A stretch of DNA of 64,000 bases from Eurosta solidaginis (taxonomy: Eukaryota > Arthropoda > Insecta > Diptera > Tephritidae): contig NC_090319.1 of the NCBI RefSeq assembly GCF_040869045.1, positions 52,486,779 to 52,550,778 on the forward strand, in the 5' to 3' direction. A program made the translations under genes and the position numbers. Each line of letters opens with the position of its first letter. The stretch's first letter is position 1. This document shows, piece by piece, positions 45,573 through 56,719 of the stretch. The notes below the pieces were generated by a model, which did no database searches, had not been told where the DNA came from, and saw only the letters and a list, made by a program, of their open reading frames with translations.

Positions 45573-46867
45573 GGAGAACTTAAATGATTCTCAGCTGTCT
45601 ATTAGGGTAGATTTTTCGATGTACAGCAATAACATACCTTTTTCGATTGTTAAAATCTGCGGCGAACGGAATGGAGAGAAAACATAAAACTTTGAAATTC
45701 TTGTGTGTGGGAAATAATACACTAAATTAGATGCATTTGCTAAAAAAATAGGTAACATTTTGGCATCTGCGATCTCCGTTTGACAGTCCCTATACCTGTG
45801 AAATGAAAAAAAATCAGCTGATGAGATGAGCCAACCATATAATTGAGACATGAGTGTATGTGTAAACGTGGTGTAAGAAATTTCATCTCATTTTTAGTAC
45901 TACTCAGAGCAACCCTGCAAGTTTGACAGCTGTCAGTGACCTATTGTGCCGACTCAAATACGCTCCTGCGTTTACTTCGCGTTGAGCACGAGTAAAAGGC
46001 AAACGTTTTTTAAATTGTCGCGTATATCGAGTTGTTCAAAGTGGAAAAAACAAAAAACGCATTTTCCATACATTTTAAACAACTTAAATTCTTTAAAAAA
46101 TCGCTAACGAAAACAATAAACAACTATGAAAAGTGAGTTAAAGTGATTATTATGCGCAGTGAACCGTAAAAATTGTACAAAAGTCCAATTTTAGTTATTA
46201 CGAGCAAAAAAAAAGTAATGAAAAAATCTGTTTTTTTTTGTATTTTTTTCTGCTGCCACTCGATTGAAAGAGTAAAAAAAAGGCACGAATGGAGAATGGA
46301 TTGAGTGGATGAGCGAACGAATGAGCATATAAATGTGAGAAAGAGAAGATCAAAAGAAAAGAAAGTAAATAAAATACAGAAAAAAACATCGAGTTCCTCT
46401 GTAGCATTTGTGGTAAAAGAAAACAAAGAATGATTGAAAAATGAATTAGAACTGTTGCAGTGGAAAAATATTAAAATAAAGCACATGATTTTGTTAAAAA
46501 TTCGAATTCATTGCAGAAGAATTTCAGGCCAAAGCTGAGCACAAAACAGCCCGAAAAATTTTATTGTGTCTAGCTAAATCCCATGAACCGTCCGGTTATC
46601 GAATTGTAAATGGTTGCATAAAAATAGCGACACAAAAGTATGAATTGACAAGGAGCAGGTTAGTACATGCATATTTATGTATATTCACAAACATATGTAT
46701 GTGCATGAAGAAGATGTTGGCGTTAAATCCCCAAGTGTTTTGTGCTCGTTATGCATTGGCTCATGTGACCACCACACCACAGGGTGGGTGGCGTTAGGTT
46801 GCTGTGCGCAACTTTGTATTGGTGGCTGCTTCACCATTGATATGTAAAAGGGAGAAAATTAGACTGG

Positions 46868-47278
46868 TCAGGAACAAACACGAATGCAAAAGAAAAATTT
46901 GATTTTCCAACTTATTTTTACTAATCCGTTTCTTTTTGTACAAATAGAGTCAGATATATTATGTTCATATACACACCTATGTATATGAATCATATAATCG
47001 TAAATGGAAATAGCGCCTAACCCTACTTGCCAGTAGAAAGCAAAAATCGTAATATCTGAATGTAAAACTGCATTAAGAACGACAACATCTACGTAATTGT
47101 TGTCACGCCATCGGAATTCTTCAAAATAGTCCAGAATTGATTTGCCGTTATCCCAACATGGGGGATTAAAATCAACCCTCTTGTGTACTTCCTGGATTGT
47201 GGAATTGTACAAAGGTTCCACAACTGGTTCGAAGTGCGAAGTAGTAGAATGCCTGTAAAATGGCTCTACAAATCCCAT
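46868..47278 (-). CDS. Unrecognised 136-codon ORF
   Basis: A minus-strand frame with fairly protein-like composition in its first two-thirds (for example PLYNSTIQEVHKRVDFNPPC and ILDYFEEFRWRDNNYVDVVV). I recognise no domain. It is not flanked by a visible promoter or other conserved ORF and could be chance. Listed because it is the only longer ORF outside a known repeat in this region. Confidence 0.15.
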   Translation of the reverse strand: MGFVEPFYRHSTTSHFEPVVEPLYNSTIQEVHKRVDFNPPCWDNGKSILDYFEEFRWRDNNYVDVVVLNAVLHSDITIFAFYWQVGLGAISIYDYMIHIHRCVYEHNISDSICTKRNGLVKISWKIKFFFCIRVCS

Positions 47279-48519
47279 GCACTTACATGTTACAATGATA
47301 ACTATAGAAAATCATGGAGGGTTTGGAGCATTATTTGTGATACCCAATTGCAACATATCCGTAATCTACTTCTATTTCCGAATATAGTTTATGCCATTAA
47401 TCCGTCGAAATAAAAAGCAACAGGCTAACTCACTCAGGATCATGTTTCATGAGCTAACCCTGTAATATGGTATAGAGCTGAAATTGTGGAAGAGTTCGAA
47501 AGACTGGCACAAAGCTGTGAAGGAAAATGAGTCCAACTGCTCTAGAAGATTATTTGCAATTGGTCCACACACGAGTAGTGATAAACTAAGGGAAAATTAA
47601 CAAAACTGATATACATAATTACATTGGCTTAGGGCCCAAGCTATTGTTTGTATTGCGGCAGGTTTCGTTATAAGACGATCATTAGACTTTTAAATAACGG
47701 CACTGCTACAACAACAACAAAATGTTAAAAGGTATTTCTACAGTTTATTGCAGACTCGGGAGCCAAATTCACATATTTGCCATCCCGTCAGTGACATTCC
47801 TCTCTAGTGTGATGTTAAAGCCAAGTAAATAGGAAAGCATCGTGGAATCTTCCTTTGTAGAGTATGAGCAAGTATTCTCCCTTAAAGACACAAACGACGT
47901 TTGGTCCTAAAAAGTAAGCAGAAGAATTAATAAATTTTTATTGCAAATCTTCAGGCATTTTTATTTCCAATATTATTGTTCATTTAAGGAAATACATCTT
48001 TCTTAGACACAACGGTTGTGGTTGTTTTTGCTATTGGAGATATAACACATGCCGTCAATTAAGGAAACCTTACCACCAGACATGCTTTATTTTAAGTTGG
48101 GTTTCACGGATGGAACCAAACATCTTTTGGATAATAGATAAGCAAGGTGAGACCACCAAAAGGTTCGATGGGATCAAGATAATATCTTTTAAATATTTTA
48201 TAACTGTCGATCTGGGAGCTGTTTTAAAATAGGAATGCAAAAGTTAAGGGAACCAAGTTATTAACTCTATAAACGGCTCAAGTCATCATTCTGCATTGCG
48301 AAAGATAGTTCAGCTTTCTCACAGGTCACTGCAAACTCAGTTTTCCTAATTTATGTTTTCACCGTGGTCAGATCACAAGTACATTTTTTATCTGAACTGA
48401 AACATGCTCTGCGCACTTTCACACAATCGTTAAAGCGAGTACATATTTTCTCAGACTCAAAACCGTGTATTTTACTTCGGTAACAAAATGCGGCAAGCCA
48501 CTTTTGACATAAAATACGG

Positions 48520-48935
48520 GACCTGAAAACTCAGCCGTATGTAGAAGAAGAACAGAAAAAGGTCCTCAGTGATATCCACAAAAAGGCGTCAGACCTCTAG
48601 ACCAGAAATTGCCCGGCCAATCCCGTTCATAAAGTTAGGTACCCTAAACTCGCAGAAGACGAAAGCAATCTCCATAGAGAGACGCGCGTAACTCTAGCTC
48701 AATTTCGACATTGATATTGTAACAGGTTAAACTCTTACCTATCCAGAATATGACACCTATCTTTTCAATTGCAATGTGGAAACAACGCCTCTAACACCCC
48801 TCTCTCTCTGGTCGACCTCTGTTTAAACTGTAAGTTTACTTGGTCACCCGTTAGAGGACATTGATGACAATTTATGATCGGTCGCACCTATTAGATGGGG
48901 CGATGCAATGCTACAAAAACAACAACTTCTTTTCG
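48520..48935 (+). pseudogene. Jockey-like ORF2, 3'-terminal part
   Basis: Across frames the plus strand gives DIHKKASDL, RNCPANPV, LAQFRH and, near 48795-48925, TPLTPLSLWSTSV, then LLGHPLEDIDDN and RWGDAMLQKQQL. These form the C-terminal end typical of fly Jockey-like ORF2 proteins (zinc-knuckle region and the LWxxPxExAxFLxLPxEDIDDN-type tail). Frameshifts are present. It is the only clear transposon in 43787-50410. Confidence 0.6.
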
Positions 48936-50459
48936 GTCTCTTATTTTGTGTGCAGCTATTCTTCCAGAAATGCTTAGCACAAAAATCTCTTTTAGTACAT
49001 TTTTGGTACACAATTTTGTTATTTTTCTTAGTGCTATTTCCTCTAAATTGTGAACATTTCCTTCAATCGAAAATGTGGGTCTCTCAAATTCTGACTTTAT
49101 TTTTGGTTTTGGTTACGGTGTATTGGCTCAACCTACAACTCTACAACTACCTATTCCTTAGTTGTTGATTATGAGACTGAGGGCTCTAAGCACCGATAAA
49201 ATAGCCCATCTACATATCTCCTCCTCCCACTACAAACTTGCTCCACTAAAATTCCAGTTTGCAGCAACGAATTCGTTTTTTCGTTCATTTCCACAGCTCC
49301 ACTCATACGCTTACGTTAAATTTTTATTGCTGCCGCGACATATCGTGTGCTGAGCGTATACGCTGCTTTGGTGTTGTATATATTTTCTATTTTCCTCAAT
49401 GAATGAAATTTTGTTGTTTTATGTTATTTGTTGTTATTCTTTCACAGTAACGTGTATAGCATTCTCGTCGTTCCGGGAGTATTCCGGTCTGACCCGGCCC
49501 TGCGCTTACGATTTTGCATTGTAGTTTGCGTGTAGGTGTTGTTTTTTTAGGACCGGGGTGTGGTGCAGTAATGATTGGTTGCTATCGCTAAACATTTACT
49601 TGCTCCGAACAAAATACAGCGCTCTGCCCAACCCGAATATTTGCACAGAGTGTAGACGTTGCTTGATTCGTTCGTTATCTCGCTTTGCTTGCAGAGTAGA
49701 CAGTTGAACAAATGTCGTTGTAGACGGTTGGACGCTTTTCAAAATATATCAGCGTAGCGATAAAAACAATAACAAAATATTTTAACAAAAAAAAAAAACA
49801 AAAAAAAAACAAATTTAAAGCATATAGTACGTATACTTACTTATCTATGCATTTATTGATTTTCAACAAAAATATTGTGTATTCCAGCATACGATTTAAC
49901 TTTTTTTATACAACAAAGTGCGCACAGTGAATGAGTAGAACAAAAATTGAAAAAAAAAAAAATGAATTTCTCTCAATGTAAATACATACTTGGCATTAAA
50001 GTGTATTTTAAATTAATAATCAACATCATACAATTATAATATAAGAAAAAATATAAATTTGAATTTTTATGTACATAAATACAATTAAAAATCTATAATC
50101 TTGAATTCTAAAAAAGTCATCATGAAATTTCGCTTTGAAGCAGTTGTGTATAATGAGGAATACTTTATAGAACATGCTTATGTAAATTGTAAATAAATAC
50201 CTGCTAATATAAAATACTATTTAAAAGTGGCAATATGTGCATTCTTCAGTTAATCATCACACATATCTGAAAGTGACTTTATAAGACATGCAGCTGGACT
50301 TGGAAGAATGGAACTCGTGAAGGCCAAATTTAGATCAACAAATTGAAGTAAGTTTTTCATAATAAAATTATGCTTAAGTTATGCCGTAAATACCACTGTT
50401 CTGAAGTTTCAAGAACAGCAGCGATCACAAAAACAGCAGTGGTAATTTTTATAAAATTT

Positions 50460-51368
50460 CGTCAACTAAACTGAGTTTAGCGGACGCAATACATTTTTAC
50501 ACAGATGGTTCCAAAGTACTGGAAGGAGTAGGGAAATAAACAGATCCTACAAGCTGTCAGATAACTGTAACGTTTTCCAAGCGCCGTAACCAAAGCAGTA
50601 GAAACACTGGAAGAGAATAGCTTAAACTGCAGCCGTGATAACTTTTATATTGATAGCCAAGCATAAATTAAGGCAATAATCGCGCATAGCACAACATCTA
50701 AAAGTGTGTTAGAGTGTAAGCGGTTTGGAAAGTATCAAAATAGAGAGAAGCATACATCTATATAGGGTCCCAGGGTATATGGGATAGGATGGAAATGAAA
50801 AAGCAGATGAACTAGCTAAAAAGGGCGCATCCCTCCGTAGACGTCCCAATTAGATTGGGCGAAATTAAGAGAAGGCGACAGGTGCACATGATCGACCAAG
50901 CGGATAAGGCGTGGGTTCAAGCGCAGGGCAGTAAAGTGTTGAAGATTATGTGTACAACCTTAGACTAACAAAGTTGCTTCCATCATTTAAAAGAGAGGAC
51001 TGTAGACTCATGCCAGGTAGTGTGACTGGACAGTGCCTTCTGGCGCCACATGCCTTTAAATTAGGCTTGGTCAGTGATTGCAGATGTAGGAAGTGCGGGA
51101 TGGAGGAGGAAACGCCCTGCTCTCCCCAGGCTAAGACTCCAGCTATTAGGAGTGATACAATTGTCAGATCTAGAAGTAGCAAGTGGCGTAAGTCCTAGAA
51201 AGCTTCTAGTATTTGCCAAGAGGACGGAGTTAGTTTATAACATAGGTCCTGGTTTTGATAGAGTGTTTCAGTTTGGTCGTTAAAATAAACTTCTGGTAAC
51301 ACTACGGAATCATTCAGTCTATGTGAGGTCCTCATAGGCCGGCCAGTTCAACCTAACCTAACCTAAGC
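50460..51368 (+). pseudogene. R1/I-like retrotransposon 3' half: RNase H, zinc knuckle, 3' end
   Basis: Starts with the RNase H entry IHFYTDGSKVLEGVG (~50487-50535). It continues with FYIDSQA (~50645), VPGYMG-DGNEKADELAKKGA (~50768-50830) and a C-terminal CRCRKCGMEEETP zinc-knuckle motif (~51080-51118). It ends with TTTGGTCGTTAAAATAAACT, CTGGTAACACTACGG and TTCAACCTAACCTAACCTAA. Stops and shifts abolish coding. The same family occurs in minus orientation at 11490-11940 and 19590-20480. Confidence 0.65.
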
Positions 51369-51399
51369 TCGGTTTTATTTTTATTTTCCATATTTTTAG

Positions 51400-51720
51400 A
51401 AAAACCTTGTATGAATTTTGTTGCTGAGCAAACAAATCAAACCTAGAAACGTTTTTGAAAAAAATCGAAAGTTCGAAAAAGTTGTACGATAATTTCAAAC
51501 TGGTTTATTTGGTGCTCTCTGGATATTTTTGATTATGTAGTTTTGTAGCGCAATTTTAGTACAACGTACGAGCTATAGGTCTCGAAATTCGCATTGATTT
51601 TTGATTTTTTTCTAATTTTTTTTTCCATACAAAGTGTGAAACATTTTTTTATATGCAAGAAAATCTGAGACATCCTTCGTAAAAAAAATGTTCATAAATC
51701 AATGCGACTTCTGAAAGACC
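51400..51720 (+). repeat. Unclassified repeat X
   Basis: Contains TATGTAGTTTTGTAGC, GGTCTCGAAATTCGCATTGA and CATACAAAGTGTGAAACA. These blocks recur in the same order at 57250-57400 and 62830-62940, and inverted at 53230-53430 and 57450-57560. No coding or terminal features identify a class. Confidence 0.45.
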
Positions 51721-51744
51721 CATAGCTGGTACGAGTATTCATGG

Positions 51745-52350
51745 CGCCCACTGTGGTGTGGTGGTAGCGTTGTGCTCCGGCTACCACACCCAAAACCCTG
51801 GGTTCAAGCCATATCGAAAATTTAGAAACAAGTTTTTCAATTCGAATAAAATTTTCTAAGCTGGGTCGCCCCTCGGCGGTGATTTGGCAAACACTCCGGG
51901 TGTATATCTGCCATGAAAAGCTTCTCAGTGAAAGTTCATTTGCCTTGCATATGCCGTTCGGAGTCGGCATAAAACATGTAGGTCACGTTGTTGTTGTTGT
52001 TGTTGTTGTAGCAATACGGTTGCTCCCCGAAGGTTTAGGGAGTGATCGATGTGATGGTCCTTTGCCGTTTACAGATCCGGTACGCTCCGGTAACACAGCA
52101 TCATTAAGGTGCTGGCCCGACCATCTCGGGAACGATTTATATGGCCACATTAAACCTTCAGGCCAATCCGGTATTTTAGTCGCCTCTTACGACAGGCATA
52201 CCTACCGCGGGTATATTCTAACCCCCTGACCCGCTGGGTTAATGTAGGTCACGTCTCTCCTATTTGTAGGAAAACTTACTAAAATTGTAAGAGAAGCTCG
52301 GCGTAAAATCACTTCGAAGGTTATCGCGCCTTGCATTTATTTTTCTTTAT
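51745..52350 (+). mobile_element. tRNA-derived SINE, interrupted by another SINE
   Basis: Head TGTGGTGTGGTGGTAGCGTT (box A-like) and CCCTGGGTTCAAGCC (box B, near 51797-51811), then AAGCTGGGTCGCCCCTCGG, CTGCCATGAAAAGCTTCTCA and TTGCATATGCCGTTCGGAGT. After the insertion it resumes GTCACGTCTCTCC, GAGAAGCTCGGCG and GGTTATCGCGCCTTGCATTT. It would be transcribed by RNA polymerase III and mobilised by a non-LTR element. Its own target duplication was not clear to me. Confidence 0.75.
51988..52241 (-). mobile_element. SINE with (CAA)n tail and 12-bp target duplication
   Basis: ATGTAGGTCACG flanks it exactly at 51976-51987 and 52242-52253. In its own sense it begins AACCCAGCGGGTCAGGGGGT, includes CCTGTCGTAAGAGGCGAC and TCCCGAGATGGTCGGGCC, and ends in CAACAACAACAACAACAA. 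Length 254 bp. The host duplication belongs to the older SINE. Confidence 0.85.
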
Positions 52351-52379
52351 TTTATTTACAAGTGGTACTTGGTTTCTAC

Positions 52380-53215
52380 GGTGCAGAAATTTGAGCGGAT
52401 GCAATGAAATTCCGAAAGTACCGAGCAGCGATTACCTCGTACCAACGCAGAAGGGCGCTACGAATTGCCTCAGCGTAATGCACGGTATTCACAGACGCAG
52501 TTCTTGTTATTGCAAAAACCATAGCAATAGATCATCTCGCTGAGGAAAGGAAATCAATTTATCACCTCCGAGAAGAACTACGCATAGATATTGCTGCCAT
52601 GCAGGCGCGAATCTATTCGACGCTGGGAACAGCAGTGATAAAGGCAAGGAAACCAAGGAACTGATACCCGAACTGGGGCCATGGCTAGAGCTTCCACATG
52701 TAGAGGTCGACTTTTACCTGACACAGTTTTTGTTTGGCCACGGCTACTCACATGAATATTTCCACAGAATGGGCAAGGTTGAAAATCCGAACTGCTTTAA
52801 TTGTGGGCTCATAGACGACGCATTCCACATCTTTTTCGAGTGCGATCACTTCGCACAGCAACGGATTAGGGTGGAAGTGACACAAGGTAGCTTATCCCCT
52901 GGCAGTGTCATATATAAGATGACCTGCAGAAGTGACTGATGGCACATGGTCAGCAGCTACGTAAGAAATATTATCTTCCTCGCTTGCTTAGCGAAACAAC
53001 ATGAGAGTAACCAAAGAGCTCACGTAGCGCGCTTCCGTACCCGAAGTTATGCTGATCAAGGTGCCGGGTGCGGAAAATGCGCGGGACGTGGTGGGTTAGG
53101 TTTTAGTACGTAGGCCATCAAGAGAAAAAGAGAGTGCTATACTAGAAGAGGCTCGCTGCTACACAGTGTATCACCGAGGCTTAACAACCTAGTTAGTGCA
53201 TAACGCATTTCCTCT
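52380..53215 (+). pseudogene. R1-like ORF2 C-terminal region and 3' tail
   Basis: The region contains VEVDFYLTQFLFGHGYSHEY (~52707-52766), leading into FHRMGKVENPNCFNCGLI and HIFFECDHFAQQR. This C-x2-C...H-x4-C finger and its context match the C-terminus of R1-clade ORF2. Upstream, 52560-52640 is RT-thumb-like (EERKSIYHLREEL). Downstream, 52975-53215 has GAGCGKCAGRGG and the remaining 3' sequence. Frames are disrupted before 52730. R1 normally targets 28S rDNA; none is seen here. Confidence 0.65.
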
Positions 53216-53229
53216 TTCCACATAACCCA

Positions 53230-53430
53230 AAAAAAATTGGTACTTTGTAGTACTAAAAATTGATTGGGCTAATAAGCTGCATACTCAAAAATATTTCGTG
53301 AAATTTTCTCGATTATTCAAAGCAGATTAAAATCGAAAAAAAAAAGATTTAAGTTGACTAGATTTTATAAAAATTTACACTACAATTTTTGTTTTTGCTG
53401 CTGTAATTTGGATAACAAAAGTAGCCGGCG
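53230..53430 (-). repeat. Unclassified repeat X, inverted partial copy
   Basis: In reverse complement it reads CCAAATTACAGCAGCAAAAA, ATTTTTATAAAATCTAGTCA and GAGTATGCAGCTTATTAGCC. It parallels the order at 62615-62850. Confidence 0.4.
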
Positions 53431-53815
53431 ATATTCACTTTAAGCTACACTTGCAGAAAATGTAAACTATGAGTTGAAAAGATAACTAGCCGCTCCGTAA
53501 GTGGACCTAAATATCGCACTTGAAAGGAATAAGTAGCGATTTTGCAGTTACGGTAATTTATAAAACTAAGTAATCGGCACATAAATATCCGTTCTTCTCG
53601 GGTTCATATTTAGTACAATATCTCCTAGGCCAAATAATAATTCTAATCAGTAAGTACAAGCATATTTTCGGTTGCTTTTTGCACATTTTGGTCTATATCT
53701 GCAAAATCACTCAAATGCAAGCAATTTTATTTAGCTTTTACTTACCGCCCTATATCAGAACTTGTTTGAAAAAGGTAGGTGAGAGTCGGATAACCCAACC
53801 AAACCACCCTCTCAG

Positions 53816-55556
53816 TTTTTATACTCAATTGAGCAGAGCTCACATACTATATTAACTTTGATTGGATAACGGTTGGTTGTACAGGTATAAAGGAATCGAG
53901 ATAGATATAAACTTCCATATATTAAAATCATCAGTATCGAAAAAAAATTCGATTGACCCATGTCCGTCCGTCCGTCTGTCCGTTAACACGATAACTTGAG
54001 TAAATTTTGAGGTGAAATTTGGAGTGTAGGTTCCTGGGCACTCATCTCAGATCGCTATTTAAAATGAACGATATCGGACAATAACCACGCCCACTTTTTC
54101 GATATCGAAAATTTCGAAAAACCGAAAAAGTGCGATAATTCATTACAAAAGACCGATAAAGCGACGAAGCTTGGTAGATGAGTTGAACTTATGACGCAAA
54201 ATAGAAAATTAGTAAAATTTTGGACAATGGGCGTGGCACCGCCCACTTTTAAAAGAAGGTAATTTAAAACTTTTGCAAGCTGTAATTTGGCAGTCGTTGA
54301 AGATATCATGATGAAATTTGGCAGGAACGTTACTCTTATTACTGTATGTCTGCTTAATAAAAATTAGCAAAATCGGAGAACGACCATGCCCACTTTTAAA
54401 AAAAAAAATTTTTTTAATTCAAATTTTAAAAGAAAAGTTAATATCTTTACAGTATATAAGTAAATTATGTCAACATTCAACTCCAGTAATGATATGTTGC
54501 AACAAAATACAAAAATAAAAGAAATTTTCAAAATGGGCGTGGCTCCGCCCTTTTTCATTTAATTTGTCTAGGATACTTTTAATGCCATAAGTCGAACAAA
54601 AATATACCAATCCTTGTGAAATTTGGTAGAGGCTTAGATTCTAGGACGATAACTGTTTTCTGTGAAAAAGGGCGAAATCGGTTGAAGCCACGCCCAGTTT
54701 TTATACACAGTCGACCGTCTGTCCTTCCGCTCGGCTGTTAACACGATAACTTGAGCAAAAATCGATATATCTTTACTAAACTCAGTTCACGTACTTATCT
54801 GAACTCACTTTGTATTGGTGTAAAAAATGGTCGAAATCCGACTATGACCACGCCCACTTTTTCGTTATCGAAAATTACGAAAAATGAAAAAAAAGCCATA
54901 ATTATATACCAAATACGAAAAAAGGGATGAAACATGGTAATTGTATTGGTCTATTGACGCAAAATATAACTTTAGAAAAAAACTTGGTAAAATTGGTGTG
55001 ACACCTACCATATTAAGTAGAAGAAAATGAAAAAGTTTTGCAGGGCGAAATCAAAAGCCCTTGGAATCTTGGAAGGAATACTGTTCGTTTACATATATAA
55101 ATAAATTAGCGGTACCCGACAGATGATGTTCTGGATCACCCTGGTCCACATTTTGGTCGATATCTCGAAAACGCCTTCACATATACAACTAAGGGCCACT
55201 CCCTTTTAAAATCCTCATTAATACCTTTAATTTGATACCGATATCGTACAAGCACATTCTAGAGTCACCCCTGGTCTACGTTTATGGTGATATCTCGAAA
55301 AGGCGTCCACATATAGAACCAAGGCCCACTCCTTTTTAAAATACTCATTAACACCTTTCATTTGATACCCATATCGTACAAAAAAATTCTAGAGTCACCC
55401 CTGTATACCTTCCATTTGATACACATGTCATACAAGCACATTCCAGGGTTACCCTAGGTTCATTTGCCTACATGGTTATTTTCCCTTACTTTGTCTCCAC
55501 AGCTCTCAACTGAGTATGTAATGTTCGGTTACACCCGAACTTAGCCTTACTTGTTT
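53816..55556 (+). mobile_element. Helentron-like non-autonomous repeat, family 1, copy E
   Basis: Begins TTTTTATACTCAATTGAGCA and later TATATTAACTTTG. It ends TCAACTGAGTATG, GTTCGGTTACACCCGAAC and TTAGCCTTACTTGTTTTT (a 4-bp CTTC deletion relative to other copies). Two to three 130-bp units occur at 55120-55410. Internal blocks are the same as in copy B. It lies 330 bp from a family 2 copy in the same orientation. Confidence 0.7.
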
Positions 55557-55882
55557 TTAAATGCTCTTTCCCAGCACTCGAATGAATAACGGTCGGTGTC
55601 TCACCTTATCTCGGCTGTCAATTCGAAAATATTGTATTTCAAAATATTTTTCAAAACCGCCCCTTCTCAGAATTGCTAAAGTACATCCAAACTCAGAATT
55701 TTGGTGGTAACCGTCTTATCCCACGTTAACATGTCTTGAGTTTATGCTCAGAAAGAGCGTTTTTGAAAAAATTCTGATATAGCACTTTTTTAAGATTTGG
55801 GCGTTTTGGAAACAGCAGCTGAAATAGGGTGATTTTCCACTAAGCTGAATATACAGTATCGAACACAAAAATAGCAATCATA

Positions 55883-56700
55883 ATTATACCTTTCATGAAC
55901 ATGAAATGGTATATTAACTTTGGTCCGATGTTTGTAACGTTGACAAATATAGAAGATCATAGACTCACCATTAAGTATACCGAATTGATCAGGGCGACGA
56001 ACAGAGTTGATATAGCCATGTCCGTCTGTCCGTCCGTCTGTCTGTTTGAACGCAAACTAGTCCCTCAAATTTTGAGATATCTTAATGAAATTTGGCACAA
56101 GGATGTATTTTTGTATTATATTAGACATTTGTAGGATCCGGTAGGATCGGACCACTATAACATATATCTCCCATACAACCGATCGTTGAGATAAGACGAT
56201 TTTGGTCATTCGTGCCGCAATTTAGAAAGTATGAACGTGAAACTCGGTGATATATATTCTAATATATCATAGAAGATATCGTGAAAAAATCACTTTGATC
56301 GGAGCTATATATAGCATATATCCCATACAACCGATCGTTCAGATAGAACGATTTTTGGCCATTATTCCCTTAGTTTCCAATATAAAAACGTGAAACTTGG
56401 TGATATACATATATTCTAATATATCATAGAAGATTTCCTGTAAAAATCATTTCAATCGGAGCTATATATAATATATATCCCATACAACCGATCGTTCAGA
56501 TAAGGGGGTTTTTTGCCATTTTTTATTTTATATTTATCTTAAAAATCGTTTAGGTATGTACATCTGTTCAATATATATTTCTTATCTTATACATCCGTTT
56601 ATTTGGAGATAACGAACGGGATAAGATTATTGTTCAGCCCCATTCATGAAAGGTATGAAGTCTTCGGCACAGCCGAAGACAGTCCCGTCCTTACTTGTTT
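55883..56700 (+). mobile_element. Helentron-like non-autonomous repeat, family 2, copy 2
   Basis: Begins TATACCTTTCATGAAC and GGTATATTAACTTTGG. It ends TTCATGAAAGGTATGAA, GTCTTCGGCACAGCCGAAGA (a hairpin with a 9-base arm) and CCCGTCCTTACTTGTTTTTT. Central units with CCCATACAACCGATCGTT start near 56170, 56322 and 56478, a period of about 155 bp. It carries the TCCGTCTGTCCGTCCGTC block near 56021 in the equivalent place to family 1. Confidence 0.7.
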
Positions 56701-56719
56701 TTTTTTTAATTTCATGCCC

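Larger units (their letters stand above)
43787..50410. other. Low-repeat stretch, possible host gene leader or intron
   Basis: The longest stretch free of recognisable transposons, apart from 48520-48935. Candidate transcript-like segments are 45960-46140 (A-rich leader-like sequence followed by AAAAGTGAGTTAAAG, a plausible 5' splice site) and 49600-49760 (GCAGAGTAGACAGTTGAACA resembling a fly initiator, followed by A-rich sequence). No protein-coding exon is recognisable. The 136-residue minus ORF at 46868-47278 matches no family I know. Confidence 0.25.

Noticed and set aside
46124..46486. 120-codon minus ORF rich in F, S and L
   Set aside because: Arises from A-rich leader-like DNA; low complexity.
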